A stretch of 64,000 nucleotides of DNA from positions 1,736,001 to 1,800,000 of the forward strand of contig NZ_LT900024.1 in assembly GCF_900182925.1 (NCBI RefSeq). The letters run 5' to 3'. Under the pieces are notes generated by a model. It saw only the letters and a program-made list of their open reading frames with translations. It searched no databases and was not told the origin of the DNA. This DNA comes from Psychrobacter sp. LV10R520-6 (GTDB lineage Bacteria; Pseudomonadota; Gammaproteobacteria; Pseudomonadales; Moraxellaceae). Shown piece after piece: positions 41,497-50,929 of this stretch. Both the position numbers and the translations under genes were made by a program. Numbering within the stretch: position 1 is the first letter of the stretch; each line of letters starts with the position of its first letter.

Positions 41497-42900
41497 TTAA
41501 GAAGGATGGACCATATCTTCAGGGGTTACCCACTCATCAAACTGCGCTTCAGTCAGCAAGTCCAACTCAACCGCAACTTGCTTAAGGGTTTTGTCTTCTT
41601 TGTAAGCAGTCTTAGCAATTTTGGCCGCATTTTCATAACCGACGTGACGGTTCAATGCCGTTACTAACATCAAAGAGTTATGCAAGTAATAGTCAATTTT
41701 TTCTTTAACTGGCTCAATACCGGCAGCACAGTTTTCATTGAAGCTATTGCATGCATCACCCAACAGCTTAATAGATTGCAATAAGTTAAAAGCAATTACA
41801 GGTTTAAAGACGTTTAGCTCAAAGTTACCAGACGCGCCTGCCATATTAATGGTGGTGTCGTTACCCATTACTTGCGCAACAACCATAGTCATGGCTTCTG
41901 ATTGGGTTGGGTTTACTTTACCTGGCATGATTGATGAGCCTGGCTCATTTTCTGGAATGGTAATCTCGCCGATACCGCAGCGTGGACCTGAAGACAGCCA
42001 ACGGACGTCATTAGCGATTTTATTGAGACTACCCGCTAGCGTTTTTAGCGCGCCTGATGCAAAGACTTCCGCATCACGAGCAGCCAATGCTTCAAATTTA
42101 TTCGGCGAAGTCACAAATGGCAAGTCTGTCAACGTCGCCAATTGCTCAGCTGCTTTTACCGCATAATCAGGATGCGCATTGAGACCCGTGCCGACCGCTG
42201 TACCGCCTAGTGGCAATTCATATAGACCTTGCAAGGCGTTATCAATACGTACCAATGAATGGTCAAGCTGGCTGACATAGCCGCTGAACTCTTGGCCTAA
42301 AGTCAAAGGTGTGGCATCTTGTAAATGGGTACGACCAATTTTGACAATGCTATCAAATTCTTTGGCTTTTTTATCCAAAGTATCGCGTAAAGCATTGATT
42401 GCTGGAATAAGTAAGCCATTAATTTGACGAGCAGCAGCCACACGAATGGCGGTTGGGAAGCTGTCATTGGTCGATTGCGCTTGGTTGACATGATCATTTG
42501 GGTGAATCGGTTGATAGCTACCACGCTCAGAACCAGCAATCTCATTGGCACGATTGGCCAATACTTCGTTCATATTCATGTTCGACTGAGTACCAGAACC
42601 GGTCTGCCATACGACTAGTGGGAATTGGTCGGTCAATCCGCCATTAATCACTTCATCGGCTGCTTGCACGATTAAATCGCGCTTGTCAGCATCTAAACGC
42701 TCAAGGCTGGTATTGGTAATAGCAGCGGCTTTTTTGACCAGTGCCATTGCTTCAATCATCGGGCGAGGTAAAGTCTCGCCACCAATCTTGAAGTTTTCGC
42801 GGCTGCGCTGCGTTTGTGCACCCCAATAGGCATCAACTGGGACTTCCACGTTGCCCATAGTGTCTTTTTCGGTACGAGTTGCCTGATTCTGTGTCGACAT
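41497..42900 (-). CDS. fumC: Class II fumarate hydratase
   Basis: 467 residues from the ATG at 42900, which has a GAGGG ribosome site. The frame is open 46 codons further upstream, but that part derives from a repeat and gives no family sequence. It hydrates fumarate to L-malate without an iron-sulfur cluster. Signatures include [65 protein letters not shown] and the fumarase/aspartase signature [11 protein letters not shown] (about residue 318). The protein is a homotetramer in characterised relatives. Confidence 0.96.
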   Translation of the reverse strand: MSTQNQATRTEKDTMGNVEVPVDAYWGAQTQRSRENFKIGGETLPRPMIEAMALVKKAAAITNTSLERLDADKRDLIVQAADEVINGGLTDQFPLVVWQTGSGTQSNMNMNEVLANRANEIAGSERGSYQPIHPNDHVNQAQSTNDSFPTAIRVAAARQINGLLIPAINALRDTLDKKAKEFDSIVKIGRTHLQDATPLTLGQEFSGYVSQLDHSLVRIDNALQGLYELPLGGTAVGTGLNAHPDYAVKAAEQLATLTDLPFVTSPNKFEALAARDAEVFASGALKTLAGSLNKIANDVRWLSSGPRCGIGEITIPENEPGSSIMPGKVNPTQSEAMTMVVAQVMGNDTTINMAGASGNFELNVFKPVIAFNLLQSIKLLGDACNSFNENCAAGIEPVKEKIDYYLHNSLMLVTALNRHVGYENAAKIAKTAYKEDKTLKQVAVELDLLTEAQFDEWVTPEDMVHPS

Positions 42901-43006
42901 AACTGCCCTCTTTGATGGTTTATTGTTGAATAGCTGATCCGTTAAAAGTGCAACACCCGCTGCACGTAAAAGAAATAAGATATAAAGTGGCATTATGATA
43001 GCATGA

Positions 43007-43057
43007 CTAGGCCGTGTTGAATATTCACAAATAGGCATTACTGATGTCTAAAAGTAC
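43007..43057. repeat. Degraded end of the GGGCGTGTTGAAC MITE family
   Basis: CTAGGCCGTGTTGAATATTC and the following CACAAATAGGCATTACTGAT match the inward-read right end of the MITE at 22157-22423 (GGGCGTGTTGAACATTC then CACAAATAAGCACTGCTGAT) with a few substitutions, and similarity fades at CTAAAA. No opposite end was found nearby. Confidence 0.7.
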
Positions 43058-43733
43058 CAGCCCACATCGATCGGCTACATTATTGGATAGTATACCTATG
43101 CGCCCTGAGCTAAAAAATACTGAAGTACAAGAATCTAAGCCTAGCAATCCGCCTAGACGGCAATTTACCCGCCAGCGTAGAAAGCTGACCGATAACGAAC
43201 GTCAGCGGCGCGCACGTGATGCCAGCTTGCATTTGACTAAGCTACAGCAGCGCCTACCAGCTAACGCGCGGATTGGCTTATATTATGATGGCTTTGGCGA
43301 GCTGCCTACTCAGCAGCTGCTAGATTGGTGTAAGCGCTTAGGCTATCAGCCTTATCTGCCAGTGGTTGGCTCACTGGGACATGATGATAAGCGACTGCGC
43401 TTTGTACCCATTTATCATGCAAAATTGTTAAATATACCGACACGCATTCATAACTTAGGCATGAAACAAAACCAGCATCGTAAACTGCTTTGGGCGCGCG
43501 AATTGGACGTGATTATTTGTCCCTTAACGGCGGTCGACAATAATGGCAATCGTATGGGCATGGGCGGCGGATTTTACGACACTACCCTTGCCAAGAACTA
43601 TCAATCCGGCTATAAAAAACCATTAAAGATAGGCTGGTGTTATGACTTCCAAGTGGTGGATCAGCTTGCAAGACAGCCGTGGGATGTGCCGCTTGATGGC
43701 TTGATTACCCCAAGTGGAATAAGGTGGTTTTGA
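43044..43733 (+). CDS. 5-formyltetrahydrofolate cyclo-ligase family protein
   Basis: 229 residues. The family converts 5-formyl-THF to 5,10-methenyl-THF with ATP. The conserved end of the domain is present: [30 protein letters not shown] (about residues 153-182), the substrate/ATP-binding G-rich loop, and the final [11 protein letters not shown]. The basic helix [20 protein letters not shown] stands in for the usual N-terminal Arg/Lys region. The first about 40 residues are not conserved, and the first ATG lies inside a degraded MITE end, so the ATG at 43098 is an alternative start. Confidence 0.85.
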   Translation: MSKSTSPHRSATLLDSIPMRPELKNTEVQESKPSNPPRRQFTRQRRKLTDNERQRRARDASLHLTKLQQRLPANARIGLYYDGFGELPTQQLLDWCKRLGYQPYLPVVGSLGHDDKRLRFVPIYHAKLLNIPTRIHNLGMKQNQHRKLLWARELDVIICPLTAVDNNGNRMGMGGGFYDTTLAKNYQSGYKKPLKIGWCYDFQVVDQLARQPWDVPLDGLITPSGIRWF

Positions 43734-44047
43734 TGACAGACGATAAACGCATTAAGTCTATTAAAGAAAACTCTAGAGTAGAAAACTCTTTAGCAGAAAG
43801 TTCTGAAACACAAGCTCAAGAAGATTCTATAGCTGATAGCGTCGAGCAACATTTATTAGGTTTGGAAAATAGTAATAATGAAAATCTTGAAACTTCGCAG
43901 ATTCAGGAGCAAGGTTTTAGTGAGGCTGAGCTTTCTCGTCTTGTGAATACAGAAAAATTGCAGAGCTTGCTCAATCAAAGCGATGAGTTCTTAGGCAGCT
44001 TATCTAGTGAGGTAGAGGATTTCAACGAGGACAATCATAACCAATGA
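43733..44047 (+). CDS. Small acidic protein, unknown
   Basis: About 104 residues from the ATG at 43733, whose A overlaps the last base of the cyclo-ligase stop (TGATG), so translation is probably coupled; AAGGTGG lies just before. The protein is Glu/Ser/Asn-rich with no Cys, Trp or membrane segment. Only the C-terminal half (GFSEAELSRLVNTEKLQSLLNQSDEFLGSL) has helical amphipathic spacing. No family was recognised. Confidence 0.65.
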   Translation: MTDDKRIKSIKENSRVENSLAESSETQAQEDSIADSVEQHLLGLENSNNENLETSQIQEQGFSEAELSRLVNTEKLQSLLNQSDEFLGSLSSEVEDFNEDNHNQ

Positions 44048-44125
44048 ATGGTCCTAACTGCGAGCATAAACTGCCCAATCGATTTAAATTACTTATAAAA
44101 CTCGATAATAAGTATAGCAGCAGTT

Positions 44126-44192
44126 GTAGGGTGCGCCCCGCGCACCGATGGTTGGTCGTAATTCTGTTCTTGGTGCGCAGGGCGCACCCTAC
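44126..44192. repeat. REP pair (BIME-like) of GTAGGGTGCGC type
   Basis: GTAG followed by the hairpin GGTGCG-CCCCG-CGCACC is mirrored by GGTGCGC-AGG-GCGCACC followed by CTAC. Two opposed REP units with the GTAG foot, about 67 bp in all, lie between the small acidic gene and the antiporter gene. Confidence 0.75.
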
Positions 44193-44299
44193 GCAACGTT
44201 ATCCAGTTTTTTTAAGTTGTTTAATAAGATACTTTATTATAGCTTTATTTAAGAAGGACAACAGTAGATGACCATTATGAACAAGGTAAATCGTTTTTA

Positions 44300-45676
44300 T
44301 TACAATACCATCGCCGCAATCCAACCAAACGCCAATAACGGGATATTGTAATGGATAAAGGTCGGTACCACGCTGTCTTTAATATGATCATGCTGTCCGT
44401 CAACGTTCAGACCAGAAGTCGGACCAAGGGTCGAATCTGAAGCTGGAGAACCGGCATCCCCTAGTGCGCCAGCCGTGCCAATAATCGCGACCGTCGCCAA
44501 TGGAGAAAAGCCCAAAGAGAGACATAGCGGCACGTAAATCGCGGCCAAAATAGGAATGGTAGAGAACGATGAGCCAATGCCCATGGTCACAATTAGGCCA
44601 AGCAGTAGCATAATGAATGCTGCCATCGCTTTATTGCCTCCGAATAACGCTGTCGCACCATCAACCAAAGGTTGAATTTGTTCGGTGGCTTTCATCACCT
44701 CAGCGAAGCCCTGCGCGGTAATCATAATAAAGCCGATCATCGCCATCAGCTTGATACCGTCGTTAAATACTGTATCCGCCTCACTCCATTTGACCACACC
44801 CGTCGCCATAAAGACCCCAAAACCAAACATGGAGCCGAGCAATAAAGAATCAGTATAGAGCTGTACCACAAAGGCCGTGACAATAGCCACGATTGCCACC
44901 AGCGTTTTAAGCTTACTTTGTGTTTGCGCAGCAGCGGCCGTTTTACTTAAAGCATCACCTTCTACCGCCGCACTCTCTATTACCACATCATGCGCTTCTT
45001 TATCAATTGCCAGCTGTTTATACTGACGCGGCTTGCGATAACTGATAAATACCGCCGTTAATAAACCAACGAACATGCCCAATGCTGGAATTGCCATCGC
45101 TTTGGTGACTGAAATATTAGACACATCAATCCCAGCTTCACCGACATTTTTGAGCATAATTTGATTGAGATAAATATCGCCAAACCCATATGGAATGAAC
45201 ATATAGGTGGTTACTAGCCCAAAGGTAATCAAACAGGCAATCAAGCGTCTATCAATTTGCATGCGGTTAAACGCTAATAGCAATGGCGGCACCAAGAGCG
45301 GAATAAAGGCAATATGAATCGGGATTAAGTTTTGGCTAAAGCAGCTCATCATCACCAGGCCAGCAAACAGCGTGTACTTAATCATACCGCTCGTGCCCCC
45401 AGCATCAATACGCTTGATAACCGCGCCTGCCAATGACTGCGGCAGTCCTGAATGAGCAATCGCTACCGCAAACGCACCTAATAGTGCATAAGACAGCGCG
45501 ATTTGTGCGCCATTTCGGATACCTTCCTGAAACGCCGCTAAGGTATCTGTCACACCTAAGCCAGCTATCAGTCCACCTGCCAGCGCTCCAATAAGCAAGC
45601 TAAGCACCACGTGTACCCGCGCCAGTGAAAGTCCCAGCATAATGACTACTGCCAATAGCACCGCATTGATTGTCAT
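44300..45676 (-). CDS. Na+/H+ antiporter family protein
   Basis: 458 residues with about 11-12 hydrophobic segments over the whole length. Landmarks are the N-terminal ARVHVVLSLLIGALAGGLIAGL, ALLGAFAVAIAHSGLP, and a C-terminal GIGSSFSTIPILAAIYVPL and GTAGALGDAGSPASDSTLGPTSGL, which match the Na+/H+ antiporter group containing Bacillus YuiF. A hydrophilic loop (about 215-255) divides it. Substrate (Na+ or an organic anion) cannot be settled from sequence. A GGGGCGAG ribosome site precedes the ATG. Confidence 0.82.
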   Translation of the reverse strand: MTINAVLLAVVIMLGLSLARVHVVLSLLIGALAGGLIAGLGVTDTLAAFQEGIRNGAQIALSYALLGAFAVAIAHSGLPQSLAGAVIKRIDAGGTSGMIKYTLFAGLVMMSCFSQNLIPIHIAFIPLLVPPLLLAFNRMQIDRRLIACLITFGLVTTYMFIPYGFGDIYLNQIMLKNVGEAGIDVSNISVTKAMAIPALGMFVGLLTAVFISYRKPRQYKQLAIDKEAHDVVIESAAVEGDALSKTAAAAQTQSKLKTLVAIVAIVTAFVVQLYTDSLLLGSMFGFGVFMATGVVKWSEADTVFNDGIKLMAMIGFIMITAQGFAEVMKATEQIQPLVDGATALFGGNKAMAAFIMLLLGLIVTMGIGSSFSTIPILAAIYVPLCLSLGFSPLATVAIIGTAGALGDAGSPASDSTLGPTSGLNVDGQHDHIKDSVVPTFIHYNIPLLAFGWIAAMVL

Positions 45677-46174
45677 CTTCTCGCCCCTTTTCCTTTAATT
45701 TCTAGCCAGCTCTTTAATTTATTGCTTAATTTTCGAACTGTTGACTTCGCCCTAGCGTCTCAAAACTCATAATCTCTATAATTTACAACTGCTATTAAGA
45801 CGCGCGCCAGTTTACCTGATTTTAACTTTAAAGCCTATGCGCAGAACCTAGCAAACATGCTTTAAACACTGATTACAGCGATGACTGCTCTATTTTAAAT
45901 GGGCATATAAGATTAGGTGGCTGAGGTAAATTTATGCAGCCTCTGGAATGACCGTACAGCCAGCAAATAAACTTACCTCGATCGCTACACACATCGATGT
46001 TTTTATTGAAAAATTTCTAGCCGCATGACGGACGCACACTATTTTCTATCCTGTTGAATAGCAAGCCTTGCAATTTTTTATGGGGACTCCATTTATCTAA
46101 ACATGAGCCACGAATATCTAAACATGAGCCACGAACTTGACTTTACAAGTCTGGTTAACGAGGAAAGGATATAT
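45677..46174. other. Divergent intergenic region antiporter/lon with tandem duplication
   Basis: About 500 bp if lon starts at 46175. It contains the heat-shock-like promoter at 46067-46095 and, just after it, two copies of a 21-bp unit containing TCTAAACATGAGCCACGAA (46096-46136). Confidence 0.5.
46067..46095 (+). promoter_or_regulatory. Candidate sigma-32 heat-shock promoter of lon
   Basis: CTTGCAA (46067-46073), a 13-bp spacer, then CTCCATTTA (46087-46095). The E. coli sigma-32 pattern is CTTGAAA, 13-14 bp, CCCCATNTA, so each half has one mismatch. Transcription would begin near 46102. Confidence 0.6.
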
Positions 46175-48781
46175 ATGAGTAATAGCCAACATACCCCCAA
46201 AAAAGACGACCTTGAGCAAGAAAATATTGATCAAGAGAACGTCGAACAAGAAAGCGTTGAAACAGAAGCCACTGAGCAAGAAAATGCTGGCTCTGAAATG
46301 TCGGCTGATCTAATAAAAGACGCAAAACCGGAAGACGATTCAGACACCACGTCAGCTGATGAGGTAGACAGCTATCTGCCCCTACTCGCGCTAAGAGACG
46401 TCGTTGTTTACCCGCATATGCAGATCGCATTGTTCGTAGGACGTGCGCCTTCAGTCAAAGCGGTTGAGCTGGCACAGGCTGAGTATGGCAATAAAGTACT
46501 GGTCGTCGCCCAAAAAGACTCACTGACCGAAGATATTGATCACAATAACTTATATCAATATGGCACCGTTTGCCGCATTGTTAGCACTATGCCGCATGAC
46601 AGCGATGAGAATTGCATTAAAGTGCTTATCGAAGGTCAATACCGCGCGCGTGTCGATACCCTAGAAGAGCATGATGAGCTACTGATGGCGAGCTTTGAGC
46701 GTGCTGATATCAGCGTTGAAATGAACGACAGCCAACAAAAAAACACCATGAAAGCGCTAACCAGCTTATTTGAAAGTTATGCCGAAGCCCGTCTACGTAA
46801 TGCACGTGAGCTAACTCGCGTGGCTAACCGTATCGATGATTTGCTTGAGCTGGTATATTTTATATCGACCCGTGTGTCAATGGATCTTGATATCAAACAA
46901 TCATTTTTAGAAAATGATGATCTAAAAAACCACATCAATACGCTGACAGAATATCTGGTTAAACAAAGTGCTGAACAGAATATCGAACAAGATATTCAAG
47001 ATGCTGTTCGTCAGCAAATGGAAGACAATCAGCGCGAGTACTTCTTAAATGAGAAGCTGAAAGCTATTAAAAACGAGCTGTCAGATATGAATGACGGCGC
47101 GTTTGATAGTGACGACGATGTTGGCGAGCTTGAGCAACGTCTTGAAGAAGCGGATTTGCCAGACGATGTGCGCAAAAAAGCAGAGCAAGAGTTTAAAAAG
47201 CTTAAAATGATGCCGCCAGCTTCGTCTGAGTCTTCAGTAGTACGCAACTATATTGAATGGATTTTAGATACGCCGTGGAATGCGACCACTAAAGTATCGA
47301 TTAATTTAGAGAAAGCCAAAACCACCTTAGATGAAGATCACTACGGCTTACAAGATGTGAAAGATCGCATCTTAGAGTACTTAGCCGTACAATCACGAGT
47401 GAAAAAACTTCGTGGCCCGATTCTATGTCTGGTCGGTCCTCCAGGTGTTGGTAAAACTTCGCTTGGTGAGTCAATTGCTCGCGCAACCGGTCGTAAGTTT
47501 GTACGTATGGCGCTTGGCGGCGTCCGTGATGAAGCAGAAATCCGTGGTCATCGCCGTACTTATATCGGTGCTATGCCCGGTAAAATTGTTCAGTCGCTCG
47601 CCAAAGCAGAAGTCAAAAACCCGCTATTCTTATTAGATGAAGTCGATAAAATGGCGCAAGACTTCCGCGGTGATCCAGCATCAGCCTTGCTAGAAGTATT
47701 AGATCCCTCACAAAATGACAAGTTTAATGATCATTATTTAGATATGGACTTAGATCTATCACAAGTGATGTTTATCTGTACCGCTAACAGCATGGACATT
47801 CCACCAGCGCTCCTTGACCGGATGGAAGTTATTCGTCTGCCGGGTTATACCGAAGAAGAAAAGGTCAATATTGCCCATAAATATTTAGTGCCAAAAGCCA
47901 TCAAGCAAAACGGTCTTAAAGAAGGCGAGATTGAGATTGTTGAGGCAGCACTACACAGTATCGTGCGTAGCTATACGCGTGAAGCAGGCGTACGTAACCT
48001 TGAACGTGAAGTCAATAAAATCTGTCGTAAGATCGTTCGCGGCTCAGTCGAAGCTCATGGTGCACGTGCACCGAAAAAAGATGAGCGTAAGCTAGTAACG
48101 GTTGATGATACAAACATTGACGACTATCTTGGCGTACATCAGTATGACTATGGTCTGGCGGAAGAAGAACCCGAGATTGGTAGAATTACTGGTCTAGCAT
48201 GGACTCAGGTTGGTGGCGAGCTACTCACTATCGAAGCTGTTGCCATGAAAGGTAAGGGTGAACTTAGCTTTACTGGCTCGCTTGGCGATGTGATGAAAGA
48301 ATCTATTCGCGCTGCCATGAGTGTGGTTCGTGCTCGCGGTGACAGCTTAGGTATTGACTATGAAACGGTCAAAACTACCGACATTCACGTGCATATGCCG
48401 GAAGGCGCAACGCCAAAAGATGGTCCCTCGGCTGGTGGTGCACTAACGACCGCGCTGGTATCTGCCTTGACCGGTATTGCCATTCGTCCAGATATCGCGA
48501 TGACTGGTGAGATTACCTTACGCGGTAAAATACTACGCATCGGTGGTCTTAAAGAGAAGTTATTGGCAGCGCATCGCGGCGGTATCAAGCATGTCTTGAT
48601 TCCAGCCAGTAATGAGCGCGATCTAGTCGATATCCCTGATAACGTTAAAGCAGGTCTGACCATTCAACCAGTAGCAACGATTGATGAGATTTTAAAAGTC
48701 GCATTGGTAAGTATGCCAACGCCGCTTAAACCTGCTAAAGTTACTGTAGATACTACTTCTAAAAAGGCTTTGCATAACTAA
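46175..48781 (+). CDS. lon: ATP-dependent Lon protease
   Basis: About 868 residues from the ATG at 46175, chosen because GAGGAAAGG precedes it and the predicted heat-shock transcript starts at about 46102; an in-frame ATG at 46103 would be at the transcript's very end. Domains: an acidic extension (about 1-60), LON substrate-binding domain (LALRDVVVYPHM onward), AAA+ domain with Walker A GPPGVGKTS and Walker B NPLFLLDEVDK, and the protease domain with nucleophile Ser in DGPSAGGA and catalytic Lys in GGLKEKLLAAHRGG. E. coli Lon (784) lacks the acidic extension, which here contains repeated QEN(I/V) units. It degrades misfolded and regulatory proteins. Confidence 0.96.
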   Translation: MSNSQHTPKKDDLEQENIDQENVEQESVETEATEQENAGSEMSADLIKDAKPEDDSDTTSADEVDSYLPLLALRDVVVYPHMQIALFVGRAPSVKAVELAQAEYGNKVLVVAQKDSLTEDIDHNNLYQYGTVCRIVSTMPHDSDENCIKVLIEGQYRARVDTLEEHDELLMASFERADISVEMNDSQQKNTMKALTSLFESYAEARLRNARELTRVANRIDDLLELVYFISTRVSMDLDIKQSFLENDDLKNHINTLTEYLVKQSAEQNIEQDIQDAVRQQMEDNQREYFLNEKLKAIKNELSDMNDGAFDSDDDVGELEQRLEEADLPDDVRKKAEQEFKKLKMMPPASSESSVVRNYIEWILDTPWNATTKVSINLEKAKTTLDEDHYGLQDVKDRILEYLAVQSRVKKLRGPILCLVGPPGVGKTSLGESIARATGRKFVRMALGGVRDEAEIRGHRRTYIGAMPGKIVQSLAKAEVKNPLFLLDEVDKMAQDFRGDPASALLEVLDPSQNDKFNDHYLDMDLDLSQVMFICTANSMDIPPALLDRMEVIRLPGYTEEEKVNIAHKYLVPKAIKQNGLKEGEIEIVEAALHSIVRSYTREAGVRNLEREVNKICRKIVRGSVEAHGARAPKKDERKLVTVDDTNIDDYLGVHQYDYGLAEEEPEIGRITGLAWTQVGGELLTIEAVAMKGKGELSFTGSLGDVMKESIRAAMSVVRARGDSLGIDYETVKTTDIHVHMPEGATPKDGPSAGGALTTALVSALTGIAIRPDIAMTGEITLRGKILRIGGLKEKLLAAHRGGIKHVLIPASNERDLVDIPDNVKAGLTIQPVATIDEILKVALVSMPTPLKPAKVTVDTTSKKALHN

Positions 48782-48820
48782 GGTTATAAATAAGATCAAT
48801 ACTGATAGATAACTTATATG

Positions 48821-48854
48821 AAAAAGACCGCAATATTAATTGCGGTCTTTTTTT
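48821..48854 (+). terminator. Terminator after lon
   Basis: AAAGACCGCAAT / ATTGCGGTCTTT stem with a short loop and T run. Confidence 0.9.
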
Positions 48855-48924
48855 GTTTATTATTTGAGTTATTCACTAGGCTGTTTGAATAGTTTTTAAT
48901 GCCATAAATATACTCTGCTTTAAA

Positions 48925-49095
48925 CTACTTAATAGTTACGGTCATATAGTAAGGCTTTGGCTCGTTACTCTCACGCGCTTGATTATGTGGCTGTAATACT
49001 CGAATGGTATGTTCGCCTGTTTTATCAAGCGTGACCGTCTCAGTGCTTAAATCTGATGAATTGCTGCCGTAAAACACAGGGTTACGAACAGTTAC
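48925..49095 (-). pseudogene. C-terminal fragment of a PliG-like lysozyme inhibitor gene
   Basis: Minus-strand frame from the left end of the IS607 element to a TAG at 48925-48927, encoding VTVRNPVFYGSNSSD ... GEHTIRVLQPHNQARESN ... YYMTVTIK. The ending matches, as remembered, the C-terminal part of E. coli PliG (YcgK), a periplasmic inhibitor of g-type lysozyme: RVLQ followed by N-x-AR, and a final beta-strand ending in IK. The matching N-terminal part is on the other side of the IS (51097-51180), in the same frame once the IS is removed. Confidence 0.7.
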
Positions 49096-49166
49096 CTAAA
49101 ATATAACCAATTCTAATCATTTATATCTATAATAAGTAAATTAAAAAACAATAAAGAGATAGGGTT

Positions 49167-49778
49167 ATGGGAAAACTGGTTAGTATTGGGGAGGCGGCCA
49201 AGCATTTTGGGGTTGCTCAATCGACATTAAGACGTTGGGATGAAGATGGTACGTTAGTCGCCAAAAGAACCGAAAATGGTCACAGACGTTATGATTTAAA
49301 TGAAGTAAGACCACACCCTTTAAATACACCACCAAAATTAGACCGAAAAACCATTGCTTATGCTCGTGTTTCAAGTCGTGACCAAAAAGATGACTTGCAG
49401 CGCCAAGCGCAGGTTTTGGAACTTTATTGTGCCAAACAAGGTTGGCGTTTCGAGACAATCACCGATTTTGGTAGTGGTATGAACTATAAGAAGAAAGGCT
49501 TAAAAACCCTGCTTGACGACATTCTTGACAACAAAGTCGAGCGACTGGTAATCACCCACAAAGACAGACTTTTACGCTTTGGTGCTGAATTGGTGTTTAT
49601 GCTATGTGAGGCGCGTGATGTTAAGGTGGTCATTATCAATCAAGGCGAGGAACTTAGTTTTGAGCAAGAATTAGCCCAAGATGTATTAGAGATTATCACT
49701 GTATTTTCAGCGAGGCTCTACGGTTCTCGCAGCAAGAAAAATCAAAAACTAATAGAGGCGGTTAAACAAGTATTATGA
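49167..49778 (+). CDS. tnpA: IS607-family serine recombinase (transposase)
   Basis: 203 residues. A MerR-like helix-turn-helix comes first (SIGEAAKHFGVAQSTLRRWDEDG), the reverse of the usual serine-recombinase order and diagnostic for IS607. The catalytic domain follows, with the nucleophile Ser in YARVSSRDQKDDLQRQ (about residue 70) and LVITHKDRLLRFG (about 130). The C-terminus ends in the basic SRSKKNQKLIEAVKQ. The enzyme looks complete. Its stop overlaps the start of tnpB. Confidence 0.94.
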   Translation: MGKLVSIGEAAKHFGVAQSTLRRWDEDGTLVAKRTENGHRRYDLNEVRPHPLNTPPKLDRKTIAYARVSSRDQKDDLQRQAQVLELYCAKQGWRFETITDFGSGMNYKKKGLKTLLDDILDNKVERLVITHKDRLLRFGAELVFMLCEARDVKVVIINQGEELSFEQELAQDVLEIITVFSARLYGSRSKKNQKLIEAVKQVL

Positions 49779-50929
49779 TCCGTGGTCATATCATCGAACT
49801 CAAACCAAACAACGTACAGGCGAACCATTTTGCCCGTGCTTGCGGTGTGGCGCGGAAAGCTTACAACTGGGCCTTGCATGAGTGGCAACGTCAATATAGA
49901 GAGGACAAGGCCTACCGTGACGCCTGTTTATTGGCTGGTATTGAGATTGATTCCAAAAATCTAAACAGACCCTCACAAGCCAAGCTCAGACGCGAATTGA
50001 ACGCCATTAAACGTGAGCTATTCCCGTGGATGACGGAAGTGACAAAATGTGCCCCGCAAGCCGCAATCATGCAACTGGGCGATGCTTATAACAACTTTTT
50101 TAAAGGGCTGGCTGAATACCCCGTCACGCGCAAGCGTGGTAAAGACGATAGATTCAGTCTCTCTAACGACCAATTTGCCATTAAAGGTAAATCCATTCGC
50201 ATCCCTAATTTAGGCTGGGTGCGCATGAAAGAGGCTTTACGGTTTGACGGTAAAATAATGGCGGCCACCATCTCTAAGCGCGGCGGGAAATGGTTTGTCA
50301 GCGTTGCAGTTGATTTAGACCACAGGGTTAAAAAGATTATCAAGACAGGTAAAAGCGTTGGTATCGACCTTGGTATTACCGATTTATTAGTTTTATCAGA
50401 CGGCACCAAAATTAAAGCACCTAAGCCCTTAGCTAAATATTTAAGCAAATTAAGAACACTCAATAAAAACCTGAGTCGCACTAAAAAAGGCAGTAAAAAC
50501 AGAGAAAAGGCGAAAACCAAGCTCTCTCGTTTGCATTATAAGATCAGAGGTATCAGGCAGGATTCGTTGCACAAAATAACCTCTAGCTTGGTCAGAGAGT
50601 TTGATGTGATTGCGATTGAAAGTCTTAATGTCAAAGGCATGGTTAAAAATAGAAAACTGTCACGCGCCATTAGTGATTTGGGTTTCTTTGAATTTAAGCG
50701 TCAGCTTATCTATAAAGCCAATGAGCAAGGCAAGGTTGTGAAGTCAGTCGGTCGTTTTTACCCAAGCTCAAAGACTTGCTCAAACTGCAATCACATCCTT
50801 GGCAAAGATGAATTAACACTAAAGATGCGCGAATGGACGTGTCCTGAGTGTCAGTCCAAACATGACCGCGATCTCAACGCCAGTATCAATATTTTAAATA
50901 ACGCGACTGTTATTTTAACAGTCGCATAA
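49775..50929 (+). CDS. tnpB: TnpB RNA-guided nuclease (IS607-associated)
   Basis: 384 residues with all catalytic elements: RuvC-I GIDLGITDLL (about residue 198), RuvC-II Glu in IAIESLNVKGM (about 289), zinc finger CSNCNH and CPEC, and RuvC-III HDRDLNASINIL (about 363). TnpB, the ancestor of Cas12, cuts DNA guided by an RNA from the element's right end and promotes transposon retention. Its start overlaps the stop of tnpA by four bases (ATGA), so translation is probably coupled. In contrast to the IS605-type tnpB at 27-28 kb this copy appears functional. Confidence 0.94.
   Translation: MIRGHIIELKPNNVQANHFARACGVARKAYNWALHEWQRQYREDKAYRDACLLAGIEIDSKNLNRPSQAKLRRELNAIKRELFPWMTEVTKCAPQAAIMQLGDAYNNFFKGLAEYPVTRKRGKDDRFSLSNDQFAIKGKSIRIPNLGWVRMKEALRFDGKIMAATISKRGGKWFVSVAVDLDHRVKKIIKTGKSVGIDLGITDLLVLSDGTKIKAPKPLAKYLSKLRTLNKNLSRTKKGSKNREKAKTKLSRLHYKIRGIRQDSLHKITSSLVREFDVIAIESLNVKGMVKNRKLSRAISDLGFFEFKRQLIYKANEQGKVVKSVGRFYPSSKTCSNCNHILGKDELTLKMREWTCPECQSKHDRDLNASINILNNATVILTVA

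Noticed and set aside
42901..43038. 46-codon N-terminal extension of fumC
   Set aside because: It comes from the degraded MITE end, and the start at 42900 has a ribosome site and family sequence.
44044..44271. 75-codon plus-strand frame
   Set aside because: It reads through the REP pair and has no ribosome site or recognisable protein features.
46103..46174. Upstream lon start
   Set aside because: It lies at the predicted transcript start without a leader; ATG 46175 has a strong ribosome site.
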